Shown: piece by piece, positions 50,886-61,098 of the stretch
Layout of the letters: the number at the start of each line of letters is the position of its first letter
Position numbering within the stretch: the first letter of the stretch is position 1
Assembly (NCBI GenBank): GCA_031291675.1
Contig: JARLIO010000036.1
Location: forward strand, 1-64,000
DNA: 64,000 nucleotides
Reading direction: 5' to 3'
Source: Azospirillaceae bacterium
GTDB lineage: Bacteria > Pseudomonadota > Alphaproteobacteria > Azospirillales > Azospirillaceae
Program-made: the position numbers and the translations under genes
Notes under the pieces: generated by a model
The model's input: only the letters and a program-made list of their open reading frames with translations
Told to the model about the DNA's origin: nothing
Databases searched by the model: none

Positions 50886-51998
50886 ATGCATTGCACAGAG
50901 AATATGACCCGTCAAAGCCGTGGGCGTTCCGGCACGGCCAGCCTGACAAGGGCCGCCTTGGTTCTGGCCCTGGCGGGAGCGCCGTTGTTGGCGCACGCCG
51001 CGGACGGGGTTGCCACGGGCGACACCTCGGCCAAAAAAATCGCGTTCAGCAACTCCTACGCCGGAAATTCTTTCCGTCAGGTGATGGTCAAAAGCTGGCA
51101 GGAGGTCACTGCCGCCGCCGCGAAGGATCATTTGATCGCGGATGCGACCGTGGTCAGCGCCAACAATTCCGTGACCGAACAGGCGTCGCAAATCCAGAAC
51201 ATGATCCTGCAGGGCTATGACGCCATCGTCATCCTGGCCGGATCCGATACGGCGTTGAACGGCGTCGTCAAGGACGCCTGCGCCGCAGGCATCACCGTGG
51301 TTTCCTTCGCCGGCATTGTCACCGAGGATTGCGCCTACAAGGTCAACTACGATTGGGCCGCGATGGGCAAAATCGAGGTTGATTTCCTTGCCAAGAAGTT
51401 GAATGGCAAGGGCAATCTGTTGGAAATCCGCGGCATTGCCGGTGATTCCACCGATGCCGACATCAGCAATGGCATCCACGCCGCGGACAAGGCCTGGCCC
51501 GATCTCAAGATCGTCAACACGGTCTATGGCCAGTGGACCGCGACCGTGGCCCAGAAGGAAGTGGCGGGCGTGCTGCCGTCCCTGCCCAAGATCGACGGCA
51601 TCGTGACCCAGGGCGGCGATGGCTATGGCGCCGCGATGGCCTTCAAGGCCTCCGGTCGGCCGCTGCCGCTGATCATCATGGGCGCCCGCCAGGATGAGCT
51701 GGCGCTGTGGAAAAGCGAACACCAGGCCAATGGCTACGAGACCATTTCGGTTTCGGCGACGCCCAGCGTGTCGCAGGTCGCCTTCTGGGTCGCGCAGCAG
51801 ATCCTCGCCGGCAAGGAGGTGCCGAAATATGTCGAGGTTCCGCTGTTGCAGATCGACCAGTCCGGTCTCGACGCCTGGTTGGCGAAGGTTCCCGAAGGCG
51901 GCGCCGCCAACCCGTTCTACACCCGGGAACTGGTGACGCAGATGATCGACGCCAACATCCATCACACCGCGTTGCCCCCGATCCCGGCACCGAAGTAA
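50886..51998 (+). CDS. Sugar ABC transporter substrate-binding protein (RbsB-type)
   Basis: A 370-residue periplasmic protein. ATG 50886 follows GGGGAGAGAAACA. The N-terminus has a basic, then hydrophobic signal peptide ending AHAAD. The mature part (KKIAFSNSYAGNSFRQVMVKSW, NNSVTEQASQIQNMILQGYDAIVI, VTQGGDGYGAAMAF) is a periplasmic-binding-protein type 1 sugar fold of the ribose/xylose class. It is encoded with the ATPase and two permeases downstream and beside uxuAB, so a hexuronate or related sugar acid is the likely ligand. Confidence 0.9.
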   Translation: MHCTENMTRQSRGRSGTASLTRAALVLALAGAPLLAHAADGVATGDTSAKKIAFSNSYAGNSFRQVMVKSWQEVTAAAAKDHLIADATVVSANNSVTEQASQIQNMILQGYDAIVILAGSDTALNGVVKDACAAGITVVSFAGIVTEDCAYKVNYDWAAMGKIEVDFLAKKLNGKGNLLEIRGIAGDSTDADISNGIHAADKAWPDLKIVNTVYGQWTATVAQKEVAGVLPSLPKIDGIVTQGGDGYGAAMAFKASGRPLPLIIMGARQDELALWKSEHQANGYETISVSATPSVSQVAFWVAQQILAGKEVPKYVEVPLLQIDQSGLDAWLAKVPEGGAANPFYTRELVTQMIDANIHHTALPPIPAPK

Positions 51999-52041
51999 GA
52001 CCGGTCCGGGGTTCGCAAGAACCGAAGCCGAAGTGGCATCC

Positions 52042-52076
52042 GATCGCAACGGTCATTCCGCCTGACCGTTGCGATC
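52042..52076 (+). terminator. 14-bp perfect intercistronic hairpin after the binding-protein gene
   Basis: GATCGCAACGGTCA (52042-52055) and its exact complement (52063-52076) flank a 7-base loop, between the binding-protein stop and the ATPase start. Such hairpins often protect the binding-protein mRNA and reduce downstream transcription. Confidence 0.65.
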
Positions 52077-52123
52077 AACGGATGGCTGCAGCATGAAACC
52101 CAAGGTTTTCGCGGAGGGTGGCG

Positions 52124-53590
52124 ATGGTGCCGGGCGATCTGATCGCGATGGACTCTATTCGAAAGGCGTTCGGCGCCGTTCATGCGCTCGCCGGGGTTGA
52201 CTTTCATGTCGATCGCGGCGAAGTGGTCGGCCTGATCGGCCACAATGGTGCAGGCAAGTCGACTTTGATGAATGTGTTGTTCGGCACCACGCAACGCGAT
52301 AGCGGCCGATTCCACATCGCCGGTCGCGAGATCGCGGGCGCGTTCACGCCGCACCAGGCGCATGAGGCCGGGATCCGCTGCGTGTTCCAGGAACTGTCAC
52401 TGTGTGAAAACCTCGATGTGGTCGAAAACACCCGGATCCTGCATCGGTCGCTGCAGGGCATCGGCTGGCGTCGCCGGGCCCGACGGTTGATCGCCGACCA
52501 GCTCGACGCCATCTTTCCGGGCCATGGCATCGCATTGAAGGCGCGGATCGCCGATCTGCCGATCGGCGCCCGCCAGATGGTGGAGATCGCCCGGGCCTTC
52601 ACAGTGACCGACGCGCCCTTGCGCTGCGTCATTCTCGACGAGCCGACCTCGTCGCTGGGGCATGAGGCGACGCGCCAATTCCTCGCTTTCGTCCGGCAGG
52701 CCGCCGGGCAGGGGGTCGCCGCCATTGTCATTTCGCATCGGCTCGATGAAATTCTGAATGTCTGTGATCGTGTTGTCGTGATGGTCGACGGCCGGGTCGT
52801 GGCCCAACAGCGCAGCGAAGGCCTGACCCGGCCTGACCTGGTGGCGATGATGGGCAGCATCGAGGTCCCGCGCGCCGTCGCGAAGGCCCGGGACGGCAGC
52901 CACGACCAGACCCGCGACCGCGTGATCGACGCCCCGGGCCGGGACGCCCATGATTTGCCGATCCATCTGGCCCCGGGCGAGATCATCGGGTTTGCCGGGC
53001 TCGATGGCCATGGTCAGCGCGAGCGGATGCGCGCCTTGTTCCATGCCGGCCTCAAGGCCAGCCGGGACCGCCACCGGCCGGCGGTCGCCTATGTCGCAGG
53101 CGACCGTCAGACCGAGGGCGTCTTTCGGATCTGGTCGATCGCCGACAATCTGACGATTGGAACCCTGCCGTCACTGTGCCGCGGACCGCTGATTTCAGCC
53201 GCGGCGAGCCGAAGCCTCGTCGAGGGTTGGATGGCGCGGATGAAAGTCAAAACCGACAGCGCGGATCGGCCGATCCTCAGCCTCAGCGGTGGCAATCAGC
53301 AAAAAGTGCTGTTCGCCCGCGCCCTGGCCTCCGACGCCCGCACCGTGTTTCTCGATGACCCGATGCGGGGCGTCGATGTCGGCACGAAAGTTGAGGTCTA
53401 TCGGCTGATTCGTGCGGAAGCGGCCCAAGGGCGTTCCTTCGTCTGGTACGCCACCGAGCTCGACGAGCTGACCAATTGCGACCGGATCTATGTGTTCCGC
53501 GAGGGCCGCGCCGTCGAACATCTGGAAGGTACGGACATTCGTCAGGACCGCATTCTTGCGGCCTCGTTCGGAGGAATGGTGAATGCCTGA
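52124..53590 (+). CDS. Sugar ABC transporter ATPase, tandem nucleotide-binding domains (RbsA-type)
   Basis: A 488-residue protein with two ABC domains. The first has Walker A GHNGAGKST, Q-loop region RCVFQELSLCENLDVVEN and Walker B CVILDEPTSSLG. The second starts GEIIGFAGLDGHGQRERM, where the Walker A is degenerate as usual for RbsA/XylG, and has the strong signature LSGGNQQKVLFARAL. ATG 52124 has GGAGGG upstream. It energises the two permeases, overlapping the first by 8 bases. Confidence 0.92.
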   Translation: MVPGDLIAMDSIRKAFGAVHALAGVDFHVDRGEVVGLIGHNGAGKSTLMNVLFGTTQRDSGRFHIAGREIAGAFTPHQAHEAGIRCVFQELSLCENLDVVENTRILHRSLQGIGWRRRARRLIADQLDAIFPGHGIALKARIADLPIGARQMVEIARAFTVTDAPLRCVILDEPTSSLGHEATRQFLAFVRQAAGQGVAAIVISHRLDEILNVCDRVVVMVDGRVVAQQRSEGLTRPDLVAMMGSIEVPRAVAKARDGSHDQTRDRVIDAPGRDAHDLPIHLAPGEIIGFAGLDGHGQRERMRALFHAGLKASRDRHRPAVAYVAGDRQTEGVFRIWSIADNLTIGTLPSLCRGPLISAAASRSLVEGWMARMKVKTDSADRPILSLSGGNQQKVLFARALASDARTVFLDDPMRGVDVGTKVEVYRLIRAEAAQGRSFVWYATELDELTNCDRIYVFREGRAVEHLEGTDIRQDRILAASFGGMVNA

Positions 53591-54548
53591 GGCTGCGATC
53601 CTGAATTCCGGCAGCCACAGCCTGTGGCCGCGCCGTGAAACCCTTGAGACCGCCCTGCCATTCCTGGCGCTGCTGGTCATGCTCGGCATTATCTTCGCGG
53701 TGCGGCCGACGGTCTTCAGCTATTTCGGCCTGACGCTGCTGTTCAAGCTGGCGATTCCCTTGATGTTTGCGGCTTTGTCGCAGATGTTGATCATCAATCT
53801 GGGCGAAATTGATCTGTCGAATGGCGCCTTTGTCGGCCTTGTGACCTGTATTGTCGCGGTTTATCTGGAAAAGGCGCCGGGACACGCGGTGCTGTTGCTG
53901 GTCGGTACGGTGCTGGTGTATGTCGCGGTCGGCTGGCTGATTTCGGTGCGCAAGCTGCCGTCGATCGTCGTGACCCTGGGAATGTCTTTTGTCTGGCTGG
54001 GCTGCGCGATCATCATTCTGCCGGCGCCCGGCGGTCATTCGCCCGCCTGGCTGATCGATGCCATGCGCTGGAAGCCGCCGCTGATGCCGCTGCCGTTGTG
54101 GACGGCCCTGGGGATCGCGGTCATTGGCCATTGGGCCTTGAAATCATCGTCCTACGGCATCGTGCTGCGTGGCGCCGGGGCCAATCCCAAATCCGTGGCC
54201 CGCGCCGGCTGGTCGCTGGTGAAAGCGCGGCTGCTGCTCTATGCCGGCGCCGCCCTGCTGGCGGTGATCGCCGGCTTGTTCCTGTCTGGGATCACCACCT
54301 CCGGTGATCCCAATGTCGCACCCGGCTACACCATGCTGGGTGTCGGCGCGGTGATCCTCGGCGGCGGGACCTTCAATGGCGGCGTCGTGTCGCCGATTGG
54401 AACCGTCGTCGGCGCGCTGACGCTGTCCTTGGCATCCTCTGTGCTCAGTTTTCTGCAGGTCGCCCCGGTCTGGCAAATCGGCGCCCAGGGACTGATCCTT
54501 TTTCTGGTGCTGGCGGGTCGGGTCCTGATCGGCGGGAGGCGGCTATGA
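53583..54548 (+). CDS. Sugar ABC transporter permease (RbsC-type), subunit 1
   Basis: A 321-residue permease with 8-10 hydrophobic helices. It shows the RbsC-like phrases MLIINLGEIDLSNGAFVGL (equivalent to the GGIDLSVG motif), GAGANPKSVARAGWSLVKAR and TMLGVGAVILGGGTFNGGVVSPIGTVVG. It overlaps the ATPase and second permease genes and forms a heterodimer with the latter. Confidence 0.9.
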   Translation: MPEAAILNSGSHSLWPRRETLETALPFLALLVMLGIIFAVRPTVFSYFGLTLLFKLAIPLMFAALSQMLIINLGEIDLSNGAFVGLVTCIVAVYLEKAPGHAVLLLVGTVLVYVAVGWLISVRKLPSIVVTLGMSFVWLGCAIIILPAPGGHSPAWLIDAMRWKPPLMPLPLWTALGIAVIGHWALKSSSYGIVLRGAGANPKSVARAGWSLVKARLLLYAGAALLAVIAGLFLSGITTSGDPNVAPGYTMLGVGAVILGGGTFNGGVVSPIGTVVGALTLSLASSVLSFLQVAPVWQIGAQGLILFLVLAGRVLIGGRRL

Positions 54549-55543
54549 TTGTTCCGGACACCGTGCCGCGCGGCACCGGCCAGCCTTTGAAGGGTTCCCT
54601 GAAAATCCTGAGCCGGCTCCGCGGTGCCCGTGGCGCGTTGGGTTTCGCCGTCGCCGCCCTGTTGTGGATCGCCACCTTCGCCTATGCCGGCGGCCAGGGT
54701 GCCGGTGCGACCCTGAGCACCGCATTGGCCTTTGCGGCCTTTGGCGTGATCGTCGGCACGGGGCAAATGCTGGTGATCGCATCGGGTTCAGGCAATTTCG
54801 ATCTGTCGATTCCGTCGGTGATGACCTTGGCGGCCTATATTTCGATGGGTCTGATGCACGGCCAGGACTATCGGCTTGCCGGTGGCTTCGCGGTCGCGTT
54901 GGCGGTCGGGGCCGTTGCCGGCGCCCTCAATTTCCTGGCCATTGCCGCGTTGCGCCTGCCGCCCATGATCGCGACGCTGGCCTGGAGTTTCGTGTTCCAG
55001 TCCCTGGCGATGAATCTCGGCGGCGAAGCGACGATCAAGCCGCCGGCCTTGTTGTCGGAATTCACCGTGTTCCGCCTGGGCGGCGTCCAGGTGATGCCGT
55101 TGTTCGTGATGGCTATGACCGCGGTCATGGCGGTTGTGGTCAAGCGGACGGTCTTTGGCCGCCACCTGTTGGCGATTGGCCAGAGCGAGCGTGGCGCCCG
55201 TCTGGCCGGCATCCATGTGACCCGGGTCCGGTTGTACAGCTACATGCTGTGCGGCATCGCCGCCGCGGTGGCCGGGTTCCTGCTATCGGGCTTCACCGGC
55301 GGCGCCGCGCTCAACATGGGCGACACCTACATGATGGAATCGGTCGCCGTCGTGGTCCTGGGCGGTGCCAGCGTGGCCGGCGGCGAGGCCAACCCGATCG
55401 GCATTTGGGGTGCGGCACTGTTTTTCAATCTGCTGGCGATTCTGCTCAACACATTTGGGCTTGATGCCGGGGTGCGCCTGCTGTTGACGGGCATCATGGT
55501 CGTTCTGATCGTCGCCGTGGCGCCGCGCACCGCCGGTGATTGA
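54545..55543 (+). CDS. Sugar ABC transporter permease (RbsC-type), subunit 2
   Basis: A 332-residue paralogue of the preceding permease with GSGNFDLSIPSVMTLAAYI, IGQSERGARLAGIHVTRVRLYSYMLCG and ESVAVVVLGGASVAGGEANPIG. The ATGA overlap at 54545 couples it to subunit 1. Two distinct permeases, instead of the single RbsC, imply a heterodimeric channel. Confidence 0.9.
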   Translation: MIVPDTVPRGTGQPLKGSLKILSRLRGARGALGFAVAALLWIATFAYAGGQGAGATLSTALAFAAFGVIVGTGQMLVIASGSGNFDLSIPSVMTLAAYISMGLMHGQDYRLAGGFAVALAVGAVAGALNFLAIAALRLPPMIATLAWSFVFQSLAMNLGGEATIKPPALLSEFTVFRLGGVQVMPLFVMAMTAVMAVVVKRTVFGRHLLAIGQSERGARLAGIHVTRVRLYSYMLCGIAAAVAGFLLSGFTGGAALNMGDTYMMESVAVVVLGGASVAGGEANPIGIWGAALFFNLLAILLNTFGLDAGVRLLLTGIMVVLIVAVAPRTAGD

Positions 55544-55590
55544 TCAGGGTCGATTGATCAGGGGCCATTGATTCAGAGAAGAGGTCATTC

Positions 55591-56340
55591 ATGTCATCCA
55601 CCATGCTTTCGGAACCAGGGACGCCGGCGGCGGTGACCGCGCTTCTCAACCAGTTTGCGGCCTTTCGCGCGATTGACCTCACCCATCGGATGGAACCCGG
55701 GATGCCGACCTGGCCGACGCATCCCGCCTTCCGCCATCCGCTGCTGGAAAGCTATGCCCAGGGCGACGTCAGTTGTCACTACGGCATCACCTGTGGCGAG
55801 CACACCGGGACCCATCTGGACGCGCCGCGCCATTTTATCGACGCCGCGGCCGGCGGCTGGTCGATCGACGAGGCGCTGATCGACCAGTTCCTGGGCCGAA
55901 TCCTGGTCATTGACGGTACCGCGATCGCGCCCGATGGCGTCCTGGGCGCCGCCGATGTCGAGGCCTGGGAAGCGGCGCATGGCGCCATCGCGGCTGGTGA
56001 CGCCGTGTTCATTCATTTCGGTTGGGATCGGTTCTGGTCGACGCCGGCGACCCATGACGCCGTCCTGGCCGATTGGCCCGGTCTGTCGGTGGAGGCCTGT
56101 GCCCTGCTGGTGGCGCGCAAGATCCGTCTGGCCGGCAGCGACTGCCTGTCGCTGGATCGCTTCAGCAGCGTTGATTACCCGGCGCACCGCGCGTTGCTTG
56201 GCAACGGCATTATGATCGGCGAGAATTTCGCCAGCCTGGGCGAATTGCCGCCGATTTGTTTCGGCGCTATCATGCCGTTGCCGATCGCGCAGGGATCCGG
56301 CTCGCCGGTGCGCGCTATTGCGTTTGTGCCGCGCGACTGA
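55591..56340 (+). CDS. Cyclase-family metal-dependent hydrolase (kynurenine formamidase-like)
   Basis: A 249-residue member of the cyclase/KynB-like family. The metal motif HxGTHxDxPxHF appears as GEHTGTHLDAPRHF at about residues 70-83. IDLTHRMEPGMPTWPTHP at the N-terminus and PLPIAQGSGSPVRAIAFVP at the C-terminus are standard. Family members hydrolyse amides, lactones or cyclic compounds. Its place at the end of the sugar-acid transporter operon suggests lactone or amide opening of the imported compound, which is inference. Confidence 0.85.
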   Translation: MSSTMLSEPGTPAAVTALLNQFAAFRAIDLTHRMEPGMPTWPTHPAFRHPLLESYAQGDVSCHYGITCGEHTGTHLDAPRHFIDAAAGGWSIDEALIDQFLGRILVIDGTAIAPDGVLGAADVEAWEAAHGAIAAGDAVFIHFGWDRFWSTPATHDAVLADWPGLSVEACALLVARKIRLAGSDCLSLDRFSSVDYPAHRALLGNGIMIGENFASLGELPPICFGAIMPLPIAQGSGSPVRAIAFVPRD

Positions 56341-56484
56341 GCCTGTGCCACGGACCCGGCGGGTGTGCCGCGTCGGTGGTGTGTACAAATTCCCCTAAAC
56401 CCCATCCCATCCGACTGTTTCGGGGGGCTAACCCCCAGCCTGGAACGCGTCGTGATGGGACCGTATTTTCAGGACAGGAACGCG

Positions 56485-58875
56485 ATGCGTGTCACGAGAG
56501 TCATCGAAGATCGTTCGATCACAACCAAGATCGGCATGGCCGTGACCGCATTGGCGATGCTGGCGGCGCTGATGTCGCTGGTGGGTTTTCAGGGCATGAA
56601 CCGCGTGGGACAGGCTGTCGAAACGACCGGGCGATCCGCCGATATTCTGGCCGCGGTCGATGGTGCGGCGCAAGCCGAGGAACATTTCATCGCCACCCAT
56701 GATCCGGCCGGCCTCGACGGCGCCAGCGCCCGGATCGATCAGGCCCGGAGCGACCTGGATCAGTTGACAAATCTCGCGGCGGCGGACCGCGCGGCGCTGG
56801 CCGACAGCCTGCAACGCTTCGTCACGGTGATTGAAGCCCTGAAAGGAACCGCCGTCGCCGCCGATGCCGCGGTCGCCAACATGGCGACGGTCTATCCGCT
56901 GATCCAGCAGGCGGCGATCGCGATCGAGCAGATCATCGCAACCCGCCAGAAGGATCTGAGCGCGCAGACCGAGGCGAATGCCATCCGTCTCAAGGCACTC
57001 CAGGACGCCGGACGGACCCTGGCGGTGATCCGCGACAGCACGCGCCGGATTGGCATCAGTGTCGGCCGCAGCGCCCTTGATCGCGCGAACGACATCACCG
57101 ATATTGCCCGCAACGCCGCCGCGGCGCTGACCCCCATCCTTGCGGAGCTGGCGCCGGCCCTCGACACGCCGGAATGGCAGGCGGCCTTGGCGCCGTTGAC
57201 CGGGCAGGTTGCCACGATCCGCGGCAGCATCGACGCGATGGCGGCGACCGCGACCGATACCGGCGGGGTGGAACCGGCGGTTGCGGTGCTGACCCAGCTT
57301 GATGCCCTGATTGAAACCGTGGGCGGATTGGAACGGCTGATCACGACGGCGACCGAAGGCGCCAGCAAGGCCCAGGGTGATACCCAGGCCGCGCTCAATC
57401 TGTTGCGCAACACCGCCGATCTTTCCAAAAGGTTTGGGGAGCGCGTCGCCAGCCTGAATGCCCAAACCCTGACCTTCCGCCTGTCACCCAGTGCCGAGGC
57501 GGCGAAGCCTGTTGGTGCGCTCCTGGATGAAATCAGCCGGTTCTCCCGGATTTTGCCTGTGACCGGAACGACCAAGGTTGCGGATCTGGCGACGCAATAT
57601 CGTGCGGCCTTTGCGACGATCCTGTCCGCGACGGATGACTTCATCAAGGCCCGCGATCAGGCCCGGGAGGTGGCGGCCACCGCCGGTGCCACCGTCGCGA
57701 CGTTCGTCGGCGAGGAGCGCGCCCGCGCGGCCGCCAACCGTCACCGCAGCACAGTGACCCTGGCCACCGCCTGCGCCCTGGCCCTGGTGCTGGCCCTGTT
57801 GATCGCCGCTTCGGCCTCGCGCCTGATCGCGCGCCCGATCCTCAACCTGACAATCGCGATGCGCCGTCTCGCGGCCGGCGATGTCGAGGGATCGGTCACC
57901 GGGGTTGAGCGCCGTGATGAGATCGGCACGATGTCCCAGGCCGTCAAAGTGTTCCAGGACAATGCGATCCGGGTCCGCGCGCTGGAAACCGAAGCCGAAC
58001 AGGAACGGAGCCGCAGCGCGCGGGAGCGCAAGGCGGCTTTGGCGACGCTGGCCGATGGCTTCGACCGCTCGGTCGGCACGATCATCGCCACGGTCTCGGC
58101 CGCGGCGGCCGCGTTGCAGGATTCGGTGCTGAGCATGGCCGATACCGCGACGCTGACGATCCGCGAAAGCAGCGCGATGACCGAGGCAGCCAGCAAAACC
58201 GCCGCCAATGTCGAAACCGTGGCGGCGGCGTCCGAGGAATTGTCGGCGTCGATCGGCGAGATCGGACGCCAGGTCAACCAGGCCGCCGCGATCGCGCGCC
58301 AGGCCGTCGATACGACCGGGCAAACGCTGCAAGCGGTCGATACGTTGGCCACCGACGCCCAGCAGATCAATGAAATCATCAAGCTGATTTCCGATATCGC
58401 GGCTCAGACCAACCTGTTGGCCCTGAACGCGGCGATCGAGGCGGCGCGCGCCGGGGAAAGCGGCAAGGGCTTCGCCGTGGTCGCATCCGAGGTCAAGATT
58501 CTGGCGACCCGGACCGCGAAGGCGACCGACGAGATTGCGGCGCAGATCCGCGGCATCCAGACGGCGACCGATGGCACCGTCGCGGATATCCGCCGCATCG
58601 CCACGACGATCACCCAGATCGCCGAAACCCAGAGCGCGATCGCCGCCGCGGTCGAACAGCAGCATGCGGCGACCGCCGAGATCTCGCGCAATGCGGTGGA
58701 GGCGTCACGCAGCACCGCGGGGATCAATGAGACGATCCGCGTGGTTAGCAACGCGGCGCGAACCACGGGAACCGCGGCCGAGCAGGTCCGCGACGTGGCG
58801 CGCGATGTCGCCCGGCAGTCGGAGTCCCTGCGCGGCGAGGTTGGCAACTTCCTGGCCGATGTCCGGGCCGGGTAG
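56485..58875 (+). CDS. Methyl-accepting chemotaxis protein
   Basis: A 796-residue chemoreceptor. It has one N-terminal membrane helix ([19 protein letters not shown]), a long helical periplasmic region of about 385 residues, a second helix ([19 protein letters not shown]), a HAMP domain ([23 protein letters not shown]) and the signalling hairpin tip ([33 protein letters not shown]). ATG 56485 is preferred for AGGAACGCG; ATG 56455 is possible. The large helical sensor resembles HBM-type receptors. It follows the sugar-acid uptake genes and may steer the cell towards the same substrate. Confidence 0.92.
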   Translation: MRVTRVIEDRSITTKIGMAVTALAMLAALMSLVGFQGMNRVGQAVETTGRSADILAAVDGAAQAEEHFIATHDPAGLDGASARIDQARSDLDQLTNLAAADRAALADSLQRFVTVIEALKGTAVAADAAVANMATVYPLIQQAAIAIEQIIATRQKDLSAQTEANAIRLKALQDAGRTLAVIRDSTRRIGISVGRSALDRANDITDIARNAAAALTPILAELAPALDTPEWQAALAPLTGQVATIRGSIDAMAATATDTGGVEPAVAVLTQLDALIETVGGLERLITTATEGASKAQGDTQAALNLLRNTADLSKRFGERVASLNAQTLTFRLSPSAEAAKPVGALLDEISRFSRILPVTGTTKVADLATQYRAAFATILSATDDFIKARDQAREVAATAGATVATFVGEERARAAANRHRSTVTLATACALALVLALLIAASASRLIARPILNLTIAMRRLAAGDVEGSVTGVERRDEIGTMSQAVKVFQDNAIRVRALETEAEQERSRSARERKAALATLADGFDRSVGTIIATVSAAAAALQDSVLSMADTATLTIRESSAMTEAASKTAANVETVAAASEELSASIGEIGRQVNQAAAIARQAVDTTGQTLQAVDTLATDAQQINEIIKLISDIAAQTNLLALNAAIEAARAGESGKGFAVVASEVKILATRTAKATDEIAAQIRGIQTATDGTVADIRRIATTITQIAETQSAIAAAVEQQHAATAEISRNAVEASRSTAGINETIRVVSNAARTTGTAAEQVRDVARDVARQSESLRGEVGNFLADVRAG

Positions 58876-58936
58876 CGGGCAACGCTTTGGCTTTGGTGCG
58901 GGCGGGTGGGCGCCCCGCCAAACCGGGGGCCAATCG

Positions 58937-59698
58937 TCAAGCTTCCGGCGACAGCTCCGCGTGGCCGCCATCGGCCCGCAATTCCATGCCGGTCGAGAAA
59001 CTGCTGTCGTCTGAGGCCAGGAACAGCGCAGCGGCCGCAAGTTCTTCCGGCCGTCCCAGCCGCTTCATCGGGGTCACGTCCGCCGCGTATTTCCGGAACC
59101 TGGCCGCGGCCTCGGGCGTGGGCGAGTTGGTGTCCATGATGGGTGTGTCGACCGGCCCGGGGCTCAGCGTGTTGACCCGGATGCCGCGCGACATCAATTC
59201 GGTCGCGAAGGTCCGCGCCAGCGAGCGAACCGCAGCCTTGGACGCATTGTAGACGCTCATGCCCCGGTCGCCCCGGACATTAAGCGATGACGAAACCAGA
59301 ATGATGGCAGCGTTGTCGTTCAGGATCGGTAACGCCTTCTGCACGGTGAAGAACACGCCGCGAACGTTGAGATCGAAGATCTTGTCGAACAGCGCGGCCT
59401 CGACCACGTCCAGGGGGGCTGCGTCGGCACGACCGGCATTGGCGACGATGATATCCAGCTTGCGGCCGTCTGCTGCGATCCGCGCGTAAACCGCCTCGAT
59501 ATCCGCGATCTTCGCAAGGTCGCCCCTGATCGACGCGGCACTGGCGCCGATCTCGGCGACCGTTTCCGCAAGTTCCGCTTCCCGGCGTCCGACGATGTAG
59601 ACGAAAGCCCCCTCCGCCGCAAAACGACAGGCTATGGCGCGGCCGATTCCGCTGCTTCCGCCCGTGACGATCGCGACCTTATTTTGCAACTTTCCCAT
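58937..59698 (-). CDS. Short-chain dehydrogenase/reductase
   Basis: A 253-residue classical SDR: cofactor motif TGGSSGIGRAIA, NAG at VANAGRADA, catalytic Ser in LVSSSLNVRG, Tyr-x-x-x-Lys in VYNASKAAV, and PGPVDTP. The Arg residues after the first strand (VGRREAEL) suggest NADPH. ATG 59698 is chosen for GAGAGG upstream. The adjacent LysR gene is on the same strand upstream, so the regulator may control it. The substrate is unknown. Confidence 0.92.
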   Translation of the reverse strand: MGKLQNKVAIVTGGSSGIGRAIACRFAAEGAFVYIVGRREAELAETVAEIGASAASIRGDLAKIADIEAVYARIAADGRKLDIIVANAGRADAAPLDVVEAALFDKIFDLNVRGVFFTVQKALPILNDNAAIILVSSSLNVRGDRGMSVYNASKAAVRSLARTFATELMSRGIRVNTLSPGPVDTPIMDTNSPTPEAAARFRKYAADVTPMKRLGRPEELAAAALFLASDDSSFSTGMELRADGGHAELSPEA

Positions 59699-59828
59699 GA
59701 ACGACCTCTCGCTACCAAGGCACGGACGGCACCGCCCGAACACGGGTCATTTGGGCGCGCCCGCATCGCGATAGGAGCCGGCCTCAGGCGATAGCATCTA
59801 TTCCTCGGTGGAATAGGGTCAGCAAGCG

Positions 59829-60734
59829 TCATCGGATACAAAGGGTCGGTTCGGCCGCGCAAACGGCCTCGAGATAGTCGATGAAAACCGCGGCACGTCT
59901 TGGCAGCGCGCGGTCGCCCGACCAGACCGCGCTGATCGGAACTTGAATGCACTCATAATCCGTCAGGATCTGGCGAACGGCACCGGAGATCAGTTCGTCC
60001 CTGAACAGCCAGCTCGCGGCGTGGGCGATACCCAGACCGCTCTTCACCGCGGCCCGGGTCAGTTCGACATCATCCGATTGGATCGGCCCTTTAGGATCGA
60101 TCGTGACGCGATCGCCTGCCCGACGAAAGCGCCAGGGGCGCGGCTTGCCGTGACGTATCGACGCGATACACGGATGCCCCTCAAGCTCGGCCGGCGTCGT
60201 CGGCTCACCGTGCCGGCGCAAATATTCTGCCGAAGCAACGACGATCGCCGCGGTCGTGCCGACCTGACGTGAACGGAGTTCGGAGTCCTCTAGGTCGCCC
60301 ACGCGGATCGCGACATCGATATGCTCCTCGACCAGATCGACGATCCGCTGGGATACGACGAATTCCAGCGATAAGCTGGGATAGCGCTCGACGAAGGGCC
60401 CCAATTGGGGCAGCAGGTAAGAGGTGGCGAAGCCCGGCGGACAGGTCAGCCGGACCAGTCCGCCGGGCGAGCGCTCCCGTTCGCTCACCGCGTCCTCCAG
60501 CAACTCGAACTCGTCGACGAGCCGCCGGGCGTTATCGTAGTAATGCTGGCCGGCTGCCGTCAGCGCGAGACCGCGCGACGTGCGCCGCACCAGTTGTGTC
60601 CCGAGCCGCCGCTCCAAAGCGGCGATCTGTTTGCTCGTGGTGGATTGCACGATCCCCATCTGTCGAGCCGCTTTCGAAAAGCTTCCCGCTTCGGCAACCC
60701 GAAGGAAGAGCTTCATTGCGTCAATTTTGTCCAT
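59829..60734 (-). CDS. LysR-family transcriptional regulator
   Basis: A 301-residue LTTR. The N-terminal helix-turn-helix is MKLFLRVAEAGSFSKAARQMGIVQSTTSKQIAALERRLGTQLV, and the C-terminal co-inducer domain has the pattern RSPGGLVRLTCPPGFA...LVEEHIDVAIRVGDLEDSELRSRQVG. This is the subgroup often annotated as DsdC/AaeR-like regulators of efflux or SDR genes. ATG 60734 is taken. It lies 130 bases upstream of the SDR gene on the same strand. Confidence 0.92.
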   Translation of the reverse strand: MDKIDAMKLFLRVAEAGSFSKAARQMGIVQSTTSKQIAALERRLGTQLVRRTSRGLALTAAGQHYYDNARRLVDEFELLEDAVSERERSPGGLVRLTCPPGFATSYLLPQLGPFVERYPSLSLEFVVSQRIVDLVEEHIDVAIRVGDLEDSELRSRQVGTTAAIVVASAEYLRRHGEPTTPAELEGHPCIASIRHGKPRPWRFRRAGDRVTIDPKGPIQSDDVELTRAAVKSGLGIAHAASWLFRDELISGAVRQILTDYECIQVPISAVWSGDRALPRRAAVFIDYLEAVCAAEPTLCIR

Positions 60735-61098
60735 GAGCCCCCACCGTGGCACGATTAAACCATCGCGCTCACGGGCAATACAGCGACAAAAGCCAATGGC
60801 CCCGAAAGGCTGCTATCGGGGCTGGCTCGCCAGAAGCCGTCGGAGGGGTAATACCAACAGCCCGCCATGATCTTGACTCATGGCGGGCTGGTCCCCGGTC
60901 GCGAATTCTTAAAGGGGCGGGACTCCGTGCCCGCCTCGCCGCGGAGCGGCGAACGGTGTCGACCAACGGCAACAGGATCGGATTGTCACAAGTATAATTG
61001 AGCTAATTCCGAGAAGAGGCAGTGGCGCGATGTGTCAAGATCAAAGCGCATTGATATAATACCGGCCCGCGGTGAAACCAACGCCATCCCGGAACGGT
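60735..61098. other. Intergenic region between LysR and dioxygenase genes
   Basis: These 364 bases contain no supported gene. They hold the LysR promoter (minus strand) and a hairpin at 60858-60890 that could end transcription of the biosynthetic genes to the right. Confidence 0.5.
60858..60890 (-). terminator. 13-bp perfect hairpin downstream of the biosynthetic genes
   Basis: CAGCCCGCCATGA (60858-60870) pairs exactly with TCATGGCGGGCTG (60878-60890) across a 7-base loop. It lies about 210 bases beyond the dioxygenase stop in its direction of transcription. Confidence 0.55.
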
